Positions 27,804 to 36,200 of a stretch of 64,000 nt of DNA are shown here, in pieces. Origin of the DNA: Ignavibacteriales bacterium UBA1304 (GTDB lineage Bacteria > Bacteroidota > Ignavibacteria > Ignavibacteriales > Ignavibacteriaceae). Numbering within the stretch: position 1 is the first letter of the stretch; each line of letters starts with the position of its first letter. The translations under genes and the position numbers were made by a program. The notes beneath the pieces are model-generated. The model had not been told where the DNA came from, searched no databases, and worked only from the letters and a program-made list of their open reading frames with translations. The stretch covers positions 1-64,000 of the forward strand of contig DBTY01000033.1 of the NCBI GenBank assembly GCA_002307295.1. The letters run 5' to 3'.

Positions 27804-28505
27804 ATGGAAAGGTATCAAAATAAATATAGGATCGCTTCTGCAAGAGCTAATTGGTGGGATTATAGCTTAAATGCTTCTTATTTTGTTACTTTATGCGCTT
27901 ATCTAAAAATGCAATATTTTGGAAAAATTCAAGATGGGCAAGTACATTTGTCGGAAATCGGATTATGCGCTAATGAATGCTGGCTTGATATTCCCAAACA
28001 TTTCTCTGATGTTATATTGGACGCATTTGTTATAATGCAAAATCACATTCACGGGATAATTACCATTAATAAACAGAATAATAATGTAGAGGAGCAAAAT
28101 AGCGTAAAGACGCAAAATAATGTAGAGGAGCAAAATAGCGTAGAGACGCAAAATTTTGCGTCTCTACATCAGCAGAAACCTGTCCCGAAATGTTGCTCTC
28201 AATCAAAAAATCTGGCTTCGGTTATTAGAGGATTTAAGATTGGCGTTACTAAATATGCTATTAAAAACAATATTGATTTTGCTTGGCAACCTCGGTATTA
28301 CGATAGAATTATCAGAAATGAAATTGAATTGAAAAATGTTAAAAATTACATTACTAATAATCCATTGAAGTGGAGTATGGATAAATATAATGACACAAAA
28401 AAAAGAATAAAATCTTTTATTCCGGCACGTGAACCAAAAAATAATCTTTTGCAGACATGCCAATTTTTTCAGCTTCGGAATGCGACATATGCAAATCATC
28501 CGTAA
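27804..28505 (+). CDS. REP-associated tyrosine transposase (RAYT, Y1/HUH family)
   Basis: 233 residues. The N-terminal RAYT signature is present (YSLNASYFVTLCA), the HUH metal motif is H81-I-H83 in QNHIHGII, and the nucleophile is in PRYYDRII (Tyr165/166). Known members nick single-stranded DNA at palindromic REP sequences. Residues about 94-117 (NNVEEQNSVKTQ twice) are encoded by REP-arm repeats inserted in frame, followed by the complete palindrome. Beyond KWSMDKYN (about residue 195), where relatives end, the frame runs on into the antisense of the neighbouring MBL gene. It may therefore be altered or inactive, though the catalytic residues are intact. Confidence 0.85.
   Translation: MERYQNKYRIASARANWWDYSLNASYFVTLCAYLKMQYFGKIQDGQVHLSEIGLCANECWLDIPKHFSDVILDAFVIMQNHIHGIITINKQNNNVEEQNSVKTQNNVEEQNSVETQNFASLHQQKPVPKCCSQSKNLASVIRGFKIGVTKYAIKNNIDFAWQPRYYDRIIRNEIELKNVKNYITNNPLKWSMDKYNDTKKRIKSFIPAREPKNNLLQTCQFFQLRNATYANHP
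28083..28154 (+). repeat. four tandem 18-nt REP arms inside the RAYT coding sequence
   Basis: Two 36-bp direct repeats (28083-28118 and 28119-28154) differ at one base. Each is made of two imperfect 18-nt halves resembling GTAGAGACGCAAAAT, the left arm of the palindrome. Being multiples of three, they keep the frame open and encode NNVEEQNSVKTQ and NNVEEQNSVETQ. Confidence 0.85.
28140..28167. repeat. REP-like 28-bp palindrome within the RAYT gene
   Basis: A perfect 28-bp palindrome, GTAGAGACGCAAAA joined to its complement. It contains the 22-bp palindrome found upstream at 27738-27759 and overlaps the last tandem arm. It is read through in frame by the transposase gene. Confidence 0.9.
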
Positions 28506-29130
28506 CGCTATCGTCGTGTCCGGCTTCTACAATAGCAAGATCGCAGCCCTTGGCCATATTGACTAAGTTTGCGCAATACGAAGTATCGCCGCCGTAACAA
28601 ATCTGTTTCTGATTATAAGTGAATCTAAATCCTAATGCCGGGACTTGTTTAGTGGTTTGTTTATCTACAAGCAGTTCTTTATGCACAACTTCAAAAGGTT
28701 TTACCGTTATATTGTGACGTCTGTAAGATTTTGAACTTGTAATTTTGTTAAGCAGTATGGGATAAGTAATAGATTTTGAATAAACTTTGCAAAAAGCGTT
28801 ATAAATACTTTCAATTTCAATGCATCCCTTAGGGTAATGGATGTGAAGAGGAGTTTTTTTGTTCATTACTCGCAGATAGGTAAGGAAAGACCAAACGCCT
28901 CCAATATGATCGTGATGACCGTGCGTAATAAAAACGTCGGAAATACCAAGAATTTTAGCCGTTCCTACTTCCTTATTAAGGTCGCGTAAAATACCGTCTC
29001 CAGGATCTACTACAACAAGCGCAGAACCGGCCGTTATTAAAATACCAGTGGCAACGTTAGGTATAGAACAGAATATCTTGATTGAATAATCGTCTTTTTG
29101 CCAATTTAAAGGATATTTTTGTTCTTTCAT
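28417..29130 (-). CDS. metallo-beta-lactamase-fold hydrolase (RNase Z/phosphodiesterase-like)
   Basis: 237 residues. The dinuclear metal motif is H70-G-H72-H73-D74-H75 in FITHGHHDHIGG, with further likely ligands in YGGDTSYC and IVEAGHDD. The fold is that of RNase Z or cyclic-nucleotide phosphodiesterases, but no substrate can be given. It begins one base after the fur-type gene and is the last gene of the feoA-feoB-fur unit. Its 3' end is overlapped by 89 bp of the convergent RAYT frame; the protein ends abruptly after DYFLVHVPE, so a small C-terminal loss through the RAYT insertion is possible. Confidence 0.82.
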   Translation of the reverse strand: MKEQKYPLNWQKDDYSIKIFCSIPNVATGILITAGSALVVVDPGDGILRDLNKEVGTAKILGISDVFITHGHHDHIGGVWSFLTYLRVMNKKTPLHIHYPKGCIEIESIYNAFCKVYSKSITYPILLNKITSSKSYRRHNITVKPFEVVHKELLVDKQTTKQVPALGFRFTYNQKQICYGGDTSYCANLVNMAKGCDLAIVEAGHDDSVTDDLHMSHSEAEKIGMSAKDYFLVHVPE

Positions 29131-29598
29131 TTACGGATTACTTTTTTTATTTGGGTCAACGGATTTACAATCTTCGAGAGATTTGCATCTTCCGAAAATA
29201 TTAAAAGAATAACTCACTGCTTCAAATTTTAGTTCTTTACAAATTTCGTCCTGAATCTTTCTGATTTTCGGGTTAGAGAACTCAATAATTTTTCCGCAGT
29301 CGATGCATATCAGATGGTCATGACTTTGTTTTTTGTAATTACTTTCATATCGGGTAAGATTATCGCCAAAATTTCTTTTTGTAATCAAATCGCATTGAGC
29401 AAGCAGTTCAACGGTATTGTATACGGTAGCCCTTGATACGTCCGTCTTTTTGTTTTTCATTGCAATATACAGATCATCTGCGCCAAAATGACCTTCGTAT
29501 TCAATAGCAGCTTCCATTACTTCGAATCTTTCGGGAGTAATTCTGTTCTTTCCTTTTTTCAAGAAAGCGGTAAAAATATCAGTTGCTTGTTTGTTCAT
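29131..29598 (-). CDS. Fur-family metalloregulator
   Basis: 155 residues with the N-terminal winged helix (ITPERFEVMEAA...VSRATVYNTVELL) and a metal-binding dimerisation domain. His93 and His95 in SHDHLICIDCG, the zinc pair C98/C101, and a second pair C138/C144 are visible, so the structural zinc site is intact. Location directly after feoB suggests an iron sensor controlling its own ferrous-iron uptake operon. Whether it is Fur, PerR or Zur cannot be decided from sequence alone; context favours Fur or PerR. Confidence 0.9.
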   Translation of the reverse strand: MNKQATDIFTAFLKKGKNRITPERFEVMEAAIEYEGHFGADDLYIAMKNKKTDVSRATVYNTVELLAQCDLITKRNFGDNLTRYESNYKKQSHDHLICIDCGKIIEFSNPKIRKIQDEICKELKFEAVSYSFNIFGRCKSLEDCKSVDPNKKSNP

Positions 29599-29676
29599 TA
29601 TTGAAAATCAAAATTAATCTATAAGTAAAAATATATCGGATATTAATGAGTATCAATATAAATCTATTTGTTTATT

Positions 29677-31905
29677 TTATTGTATCCCTAAAGCCCGCAA
29701 ACCGTTTACCGTTAAAAATGAAAATAAGTATGCCGTTATGGTATAAAAAGCAATTTGTAAAGAAGGGATGCGCCAGCCTCCGGTTTCTTTTTTTGAAATT
29801 GCTATAGTGGAAATACATTGCAGGGCGAATATAAAAAACACAATTAGTCCTGCTATTGTAGCCGTAGTAAATAGTTTTTGTCCGGTATTGCCAATTGTGG
29901 CTTCGCGCATTTGTTTTAATATTGAGTTCTGAAGTTTATCCTCGGTGGAAGTAACTTTAAAAATTACTGCCAATGAACTTACAAAAACTTCTCTTGCTGC
30001 AAATGTAGAAACCAAAGCCGTTCCTACGCGCCAGTCGAGCCCTAAAGGCCGCATTACAGGCTCTATAAACTTGCCTAAATATGCCGAATAGGAGTTTTCT
30101 AATCGTTCAGAATTTTTCAGTTGTACAAGTTCGTTGCGAGTCTTATTAGTTTCGTCAACTTTGGGATTAGAATTTGGGAAATATGTAATAAGCCAAATAA
30201 CTAATGAAAGCGTTAAAATAATTGGTCCGGCTCGTTTGATATATTGTTTTGCATTATTATAAGTATCGGTTGCAACAATGCTGAAGACGGGTCTTTTGTA
30301 AGTTGGCAATTCAAGTATAAACGAAGAATCGTCTTCTACTTCTTTTCTGCCTCTGTTCAGAAATTTATTTATAATTCCTGAAATTAAACAAGAATTAAGA
30401 ATTCCAAAAACATATATCGTTGCAAGAAGTAAACCGCCAATCCATGGTTTATTTTGCGGAGTGACAAAAGCAATTAGCAAAGCGTAAACTGGAAGTCTTG
30501 CGCTGCAAGTCATCAATGGAAGAATAAATATTGTTAAAAAACGTTCCCGCTTGTTTGAAATTGTTCTTGCTGCAAGAGTAGCCGGAATTGCGCAGGCAAA
30601 TCCTGAAAGCATTGGCACAAACGATTTGCCGTTTAGTCCAATCTTAGAAAGTGGCCTGTCAACTAACATTGCGCCTCTGGCTAAGTAACCGGAGTCTTCA
30701 AGAAGTCCCAAAATTAAGAATAATATTATAATTTGCGGCAGAAAAACCAGAACAGAACCAACGCCGTCAATTAATCCATTAGCAAGTAGATCGCTCAGCC
30801 AACCGTCTCCAAGCGTTTGCGATACATATTGGGATAAGGAAGAGAAAGCAATATTAATCAGATCCATAATAGGGCTTGCAAGCCAGAGTATAGACGTAAA
30901 TGTTGCCGCCATTATAAGAACAAAGAATAGAAGTCCCCAGTATTTATGTAATAAAATACTATCAATTTTAATAGTAAACGAATCAGGCTGATTATTAGCA
31001 GCATTAAAATTGCTTTTTTGTTTGTCAGAGCTTTCGGCGCCGTCAATCCTTACTAGAACTTCAGATTCTATTTTTTCAATTTCATGGAAAATATGAATTA
31101 GTTTATGCGAGTTCCGTAATAATTCCGGGTCTACTCCATGGAGCTTTTCTAAATCGTTAATACTGCGATGATTACCGTGGTTATGCGCTCCTTCATCGTG
31201 GCATTTACGCTTTGCAAAAAAGAAGCTTAATAAATGCAATAAACTGAAATGTCTTCGCCTGTGATTTGAAGAATCGCCATTGCGTCTATGATGTCTTTCA
31301 TGTTGATGATGAAACTCTTCATGCAGTTTGTGATGAAGATCGAATTCCGGATCGTTAAATTTCGATTCTGTTTTTTTTGAAGAAAGGCTAAGTTCAATTA
31401 GTTCCATTAATCTTGGGACTCCGGCTCCTGTCTTGCCGTTAATCCTGACTACGCCGCACTTAAGTCTTTTACTCAGCGCGTCTTCAGAGACCTGAAACCC
31501 TTTTCGCTCAAGTATATCGCCCATAGTCAAAACGACAATAATATTAAAGTGAGCGCGTAACATTTGCTGAACCAACAATAAATGCCGCGAGAGCTGGCTT
31601 GAATCGACTGAAACAAGAACAACGTCAGGCGAGCCATAATCCGGGTGGTAATATAAAGAGCTTATTGCAACTTTTTCGTCTGGGGAAGCTGGGTTAAGGC
31701 TTATTATGCCAGGCGTATCTAAGATATTGCCAGTTAAATTAAATTTTTCAAGAAGGGGAGCAAAAGAATATTCTACTGTTGAACCGGGATAATTAACGGT
31801 TTTGTAATTTTTACCGCTTAAATAATTAAATAGGGTCGTTTTTCCTGAATTTGGAGCGCCGACTAAAGAAATAAGGGGCGTTTTTTTTTCTGTAATTTCT
31901 TCCAT
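29677..31905 (-). CDS. feoB: ferrous iron transporter FeoB with His-rich insertion
   Basis: Membrane Fe(II) transporter with an N-terminal G domain (GAPNSGKTT, DTPG) and a C-terminal channel domain holding the two Gate motifs (LEDSGYLARGAML; SGFACAIPA) and the Cys-containing MTCSARLPVY. I choose the ATG at 31905 because it overlaps the feoA stop as TAATG; a TTG five codons upstream is the alternative. Between the G domain and the first membrane helix is an unusual stretch (about residues 190-246) with 15 histidines and one cysteine, likely metal-binding. Total 742 residues. Confidence 0.95.
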   Translation of the reverse strand: MEEITEKKTPLISLVGAPNSGKTTLFNYLSGKNYKTVNYPGSTVEYSFAPLLEKFNLTGNILDTPGIISLNPASPDEKVAISSLYYHPDYGSPDVVLVSVDSSQLSRHLLLVQQMLRAHFNIIVVLTMGDILERKGFQVSEDALSKRLKCGVVRINGKTGAGVPRLMELIELSLSSKKTESKFNDPEFDLHHKLHEEFHHQHERHHRRNGDSSNHRRRHFSLLHLLSFFFAKRKCHDEGAHNHGNHRSINDLEKLHGVDPELLRNSHKLIHIFHEIEKIESEVLVRIDGAESSDKQKSNFNAANNQPDSFTIKIDSILLHKYWGLLFFVLIMAATFTSILWLASPIMDLINIAFSSLSQYVSQTLGDGWLSDLLANGLIDGVGSVLVFLPQIIILFLILGLLEDSGYLARGAMLVDRPLSKIGLNGKSFVPMLSGFACAIPATLAARTISNKRERFLTIFILPLMTCSARLPVYALLIAFVTPQNKPWIGGLLLATIYVFGILNSCLISGIINKFLNRGRKEVEDDSSFILELPTYKRPVFSIVATDTYNNAKQYIKRAGPIILTLSLVIWLITYFPNSNPKVDETNKTRNELVQLKNSERLENSYSAYLGKFIEPVMRPLGLDWRVGTALVSTFAAREVFVSSLAVIFKVTSTEDKLQNSILKQMREATIGNTGQKLFTTATIAGLIVFFIFALQCISTIAISKKETGGWRIPSLQIAFYTITAYLFSFLTVNGLRALGIQ

Positions 31906-32123
31906 TATATTTTTATACAATTTGCTTCTTTTCTTCTAATAGCGACTAACGAACCTCTGACAGATAAAGCAATTGGGTCGTTGAATATCGATTTGTTCAC
32001 TAATTCTATTCTTTGTCCGGGGGTAAAACCGTACTCAATCAACCTGCGTGAAGAAGGGTGATTAGTGTCAATGTCTACTATTATCGCATTTTCGCCAAGT
32101 TTTAAGTCTGAAGCAGTTTTCAT
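31905..32123 (-). CDS. feoA: FeoA, SH3-like partner of FeoB
   Basis: 72-residue cytoplasmic protein with the FeoA/SH3 fold: LKLGENAIIVDI, a SSRRLIEYGFTPGQRIELV core and a closing ALSVRGSLVAIRRKEA strand pair. It is needed for FeoB transport in studied bacteria. The stop codon shares one base with the feoB ATG. First gene of the feoA-feoB-fur-MBL unit. Confidence 0.95.
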   Translation of the reverse strand: MKTASDLKLGENAIIVDIDTNHPSSRRLIEYGFTPGQRIELVNKSIFNDPIALSVRGSLVAIRRKEANCIKI

Positions 32124-32187
32124 TTTAATCTTTAATTAATATTTAAGAGCCATACTTTATTTAGATTTAGTCTATGTAAAATTAACG

Positions 32188-32200
32188 TTATCGGCGATAA
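32188..32200. promoter_or_regulatory. candidate metalloregulator palindrome upstream of feoA
   Basis: TTATCG-G-CGATAA is a perfect 13-bp palindrome 65 bp upstream of feoA, in the gap to the divergent radical SAM gene. It does not match the classic Fur box, so the assignment is by position only. Confidence 0.3.
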
Positions 32201-32280
32201 TTGTCAAGGATATATTTTTTGTAATTGTTTAAATCGTTAATATAATTTATTATCGTTGTATAATTATTTTTAATAAGCGG

Positions 32281-33273
32281 ACGAAAATTATTCAACCTTC
32301 ATACAAGATACTTTTAGAAAGCGGGGAATTAAAGAAAAGAGCCGAAAAAGCGGATGAGCTTTTACAGGAGTGCAGAAGTTGCCCAAGAAACTGCGCGGCT
32401 GACAGAACAAATAACAAGTATGGTATTTGCGCAAGCGGTTATTTGCCAATTATATCGGCATATACTCCTCACTTTGGTGAAGAGCCGGTTATCAGCGGTT
32501 CACGCGGCGCAGGAAACATATTCTTTGGCAATTGCAATCTTAAATGCGTTTTTTGCCAAAATTATGAGATAAGCCAAAGCAGAAATACTGAAAACCATAA
32601 AGAGGTTTCGTTTGAAGACCTTGCCGATATTATGATTGAACTTCAAAATAAGGGGTGTCATAATATAGGGCTTGTATCGCCGACTCACTTTACGCCCCAG
32701 ATACTTAAATCAGTTTACTTAGCCGCTCAAAAAGGTTTGGAAATACCATTGGTATATAATTCAAACGGATACGATTCGGTTGATACTCTTAAGCTTTATG
32801 AGAAAGTAATAGATGTTTATCTGCCTGATTTTAAATGGGGCGATAACGAAAGCGGGAAGGAGTACTCAAAAGCGGATAGCTATTTTGATTTTACTAAAAA
32901 AGCCATAAAGGAAATGTTCAGGCAAACCGAGGGCGAAGTAATTATTGAAGACGGGATTATGAAAAGGGGAATGATAATTAGGCATCTTGTAATGCCTAAT
33001 GAACTTGCCGAAACTGAAAAAGTTTTTGAGTTTATCGCTTCCGAGCTGAGTCCCCAGGTATATGTGTCGCTAATGGCGCAATATTGCCCTGCAAACAAGG
33101 CGGACGATTATCCGCTGATTAGTCGCAGAATAAGCGCAAGAGAATATGAAAAGGCTCTTGACCTTGTAGATAAATACAAGCTTACTAATTGCTTCATTCA
33201 GGAGCTTGAAAGCAGCGATAATTATCTGCCGGATTTTAACGGAAACAGAGAGAATCCATTCAATAATAATTAA
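32281..33273 (+). CDS. radical SAM protein, PflX (COG1313)-like activating enzyme
   Basis: The radical SAM cluster motif C85-x3-C89-x2-C92 is in GNCNLKCVFCQNY, numbered from 32281. Upstream in the same frame lies a second cysteine cluster, C31/C34/C38/C50 (ECRSCPRNC...GIC), which is characteristic of this family, so the gene must begin before the TTG at 32443. The frame is open from 32233, yet holds no ATG, GTG or TTG before 32443. ACG at 32281 (reading KIIQPSYKILLESGEL after it) or nearby ATT codons are the only options; the start is uncertain. The function in the family is unproved (glycyl-radical activation is assumed). It overlaps the convergent GH13 gene by 4 bp. Confidence 0.8.
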   Translation, partial: TKIIQPSYKILLESGELKKRAEKADELLQECRSCPRNCAADRTNNKYGICASGYLPIISAYTPHFGEEPVISGSRGAGNIFFGNCNLKCVFCQNYEISQSRNTENHKEVSFEDLADIMIELQNKGCHNIGLVSPTHFTPQILKSVYLAAQKGLEIPLVYNSNGYDSVDTLKLYEKVIDVYLPDFKWGDNESGKEYSKADSYFDFTKKAIKEMFRQTEGEVIIEDGIMKRGMIIRHLVMPNELAETEKVFEFIASELSPQVYVSLMAQYCPANKADDYPLISRRISAREYEKALDLVDKYKLTNCFIQELESSDNYLPDFNGNRENPFNNN

Positions 33274-36200
33274 GTCAGCGATTCCATAAATACTTTTATT
33301 TTATATTCGGACGTTTCGGCTTTTAATATTAACGCGTTAAGAATATCGTAACGATCGCTTAGTTTCTGCAATATTTCGTCGCTTATTTCAAGTTCCTGTT
33401 TTTTCAGGTCTATTATGACTTTTAAGACTGCAAAAATAAAAGACCACGTAATTAGTTTCTCAAAGTTTTCCTTACTGAAGTATTCAATATCTTTATAAGT
33501 ATTGATGTTCAGATAAAGACGCGCAGATTTTTCGTTTAGTATTACAAATAGTTTATCTATTATTGGCGACGATTCATCTATAACAGGCGAAGCTATGCCT
33601 GTAGGGGTTGAGTTAACGTCAAAAATATTATCGCTAAAAAGTAAAATTTTAAAAAGATCGAGTTCGTGTTTTGAATTATCATAAGAACGGGTAAACGAAT
33701 CGAAAGATTGAAGAATTGGCTCTTCAAGAAAAAATTCTTCAAAGCGCTTTCTTTTGTTTTCTACCGATTCAATTTCCGATAACCCAAATAGCGTTTCAGC
33801 CAAACAATACGAAAATACAAACTTCAAACAATTATTTTCTTTTTCCGCTATAAAAAAGTTCTTTATTGCAATAATAAAGTCTGCTTCCGGCTGACCGTTC
33901 TGAATATTTCTTTTTAAAAGACTAAATAATGAAAGTAAACTTTCTTCAACTTTCAAAAGCGTTTCTTCGTCGCTAATCTGTTGAGACGAAATCTTTTTTA
34001 ATTCGCCAAGGACGTTTAAAATTTCAGATTGTAAATAATCGGATATGATTGTGTTTTTGGTTTCGTCATATTTATCAAATACTTTTTCAAATTCGTCAAG
34101 CGAGCAATAATTCAAAAGTCCTTTTACTGCATTGTGCAGAGGGAGTAATTTCAATTCAGCAAGCGTTTTATTGATTGACGGAACGCCTGCGCCATTTAAG
34201 TACTGGTTTAAGTTGTGAAGTTCTCCGTTAAAATCTAAATGCTCCTGAAAATCGATGAATACAAAATACTGGTACCCGTATAAGGAAATATTAAATCCGG
34301 ATTCGTCTATTTGTCTGCCGGAACGGATATATTCGAGATTAGTTTTATGATCTCTAAAAGTATAATAATATCCTTCGCTTGTTTTTAAGTTAAGCGCATT
34401 GGATAGTTTTTTGTTTGAAAAAGCAGGAGTTTGAGAGGAACCGGGTATGATTTTATTACACGAATAATTTATTGAACCGGAAACTGTAGGATAAGAATTA
34501 TTGAAAAATACGAGGGCTTTTTCTTTATTTGTAAAGTTTGAAAAACACATCACGCTTTCATTTATATTCCCTTCCCAGTCGATAAAGTCATAAAACTCAA
34601 AATTAGCTACCTGACTGAACAAATCCCGTTTTTTTATTAATGGAAAAATTTCGCGTTTGTGGCGGTTAACAAGAAAATCGTCGATGGATTCGTTATAATA
34701 AGCCTTGCGGTATTCCATGCCGTATTTTTCCGTATAGCCTTCAATCTGACCATGTCCAAACATTGGCAATCCGGGAATAGTAACCATCATAACCGCGACG
34801 CCAAAATATTTATCCCCTTTGCCGAATTGGTTTATTGCCGTTTCTTCATCGGGGTTGCTCATAAAGTTTACGTAGCGTTTTAGAATTTCGGGATTATATT
34901 CAAGCGTGTTTTTTATCAACATTCTGAATTTATCATTCTCTTCTTTCATAAACATATGCATAAACGCGCTGTTATAAACTCTGTGCATTCCAAGCGTTCT
35001 AACAAAGTAGCCTTCCATTAGCCAGAAAGCTTCCGCCAGAAGGAGAGTATTCGGCATTTCAGAGTTTATTCTGTCTACTACCTCGCGCCAAAATTCAACC
35101 GGGAACATGGAGTCGAACGTTTCCTGATTTATAGAGAAATCGGAGCGGGATGGGATTGCGCCGCCTGTGCCGGGCAGCGGAAACCAAAGTCTTTGAAAAT
35201 GCTTTTTAGCAAGAGTCATAGCCGCGTCAAAACGAATTATAGGCGACTTTTTAGCAACTTTCATAATTGTTTGAATCAGCGCTTCGCGTACTTCCTGTTT
35301 TAACAGATTGAGCTGAGAAGTATCGTTCCACGGCATATTGGTGCCGTCGTTGCCATGATAAATGTAGATCACTTTTCCGGTGTGATTATCAATACGCTGA
35401 AAAACGACTGCGGCGTCAGTTTTATTATAGTATCTGTCTTCAATTCTTAATTGAATGCCTGGGTCTTCCGATAAATCGATTCCTGTAAAGCTGTAATTTG
35501 GGAAAGGCGGGTATTCGCTCTGGATAAAATATTCAGGATGATCAACGACCCATTTAGAATAAATTCCCGTATGATTAGGAACAACGTCGCATGCAATTCG
35601 TATTCCTCGCTGCCATGCGCGCGCCTTTAAATTTTCATACGCTTCTTCGCCGCCAAGATCTTTTGCAATTATATAATCATAAATAGAATATGCCGAAGAA
35701 ACGGCTTCGGAGTTGCCCATATATTGTTTAATCTTTTGAGAAGCCGAGCTTCGCTCCCATATTCCAATCAGCCAGAGAGCGGTGAAGTTCCAATTAGAAA
35801 GCATGTCCAATTCTTCATCCGGAACCTGATCGAGCCTGACGATAGAGCGCATATATTTTTTAGAAAGCTGATCTAACCAGACGTAAGTATTTTTAGCTAT
35901 CATAACTACATTAGGCATCCAGTCTACGTCTTCTGTAAAATGTTCAGCTTCATAATAATAACTTTTGCTTGTCCCTTCCGGGCGTCTTCTATCGGATGTT
36001 GCGGCGTCATTTCCGTCAGCTGTTTTTCTCAGCATTTTATATACCGGAACAGGAGGAGTCGCTTTTCCACCGCCTCCCTGAGCTGCAAAATATCTTGCTT
36101 CTTCCTGTATTAAATCAAAACTGCTTAAAATTTTTGAAAGAATTCCTTCAGTAAGAATTGAATTCCAATTGTTTTTAATATAGTTCAACTGTAGCTGGGC

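Noticed and set aside
28083..28154. Four regularly spaced short repeats, superficially CRISPR-like
   Set aside because: Repeats are contiguous 18-nt units without spacers, lie inside a coding frame and match an arm of the nearby palindrome; no cas genes exist in the window.
32161..32180. TAGA-5-TCTA imperfect dyad upstream of feoA as a DtxR/MntR-type box
   Set aside because: Arms are only 4 bp and the sequence is AT-rich, so it is expected by chance; the nearby 13-bp palindrome is better.
32354..32572. A 72-codon frame overlapping the radical SAM gene start
   Set aside because: It is out of frame with the conserved cysteine clusters, has no similarity to known proteins and is a shadow of the real gene.
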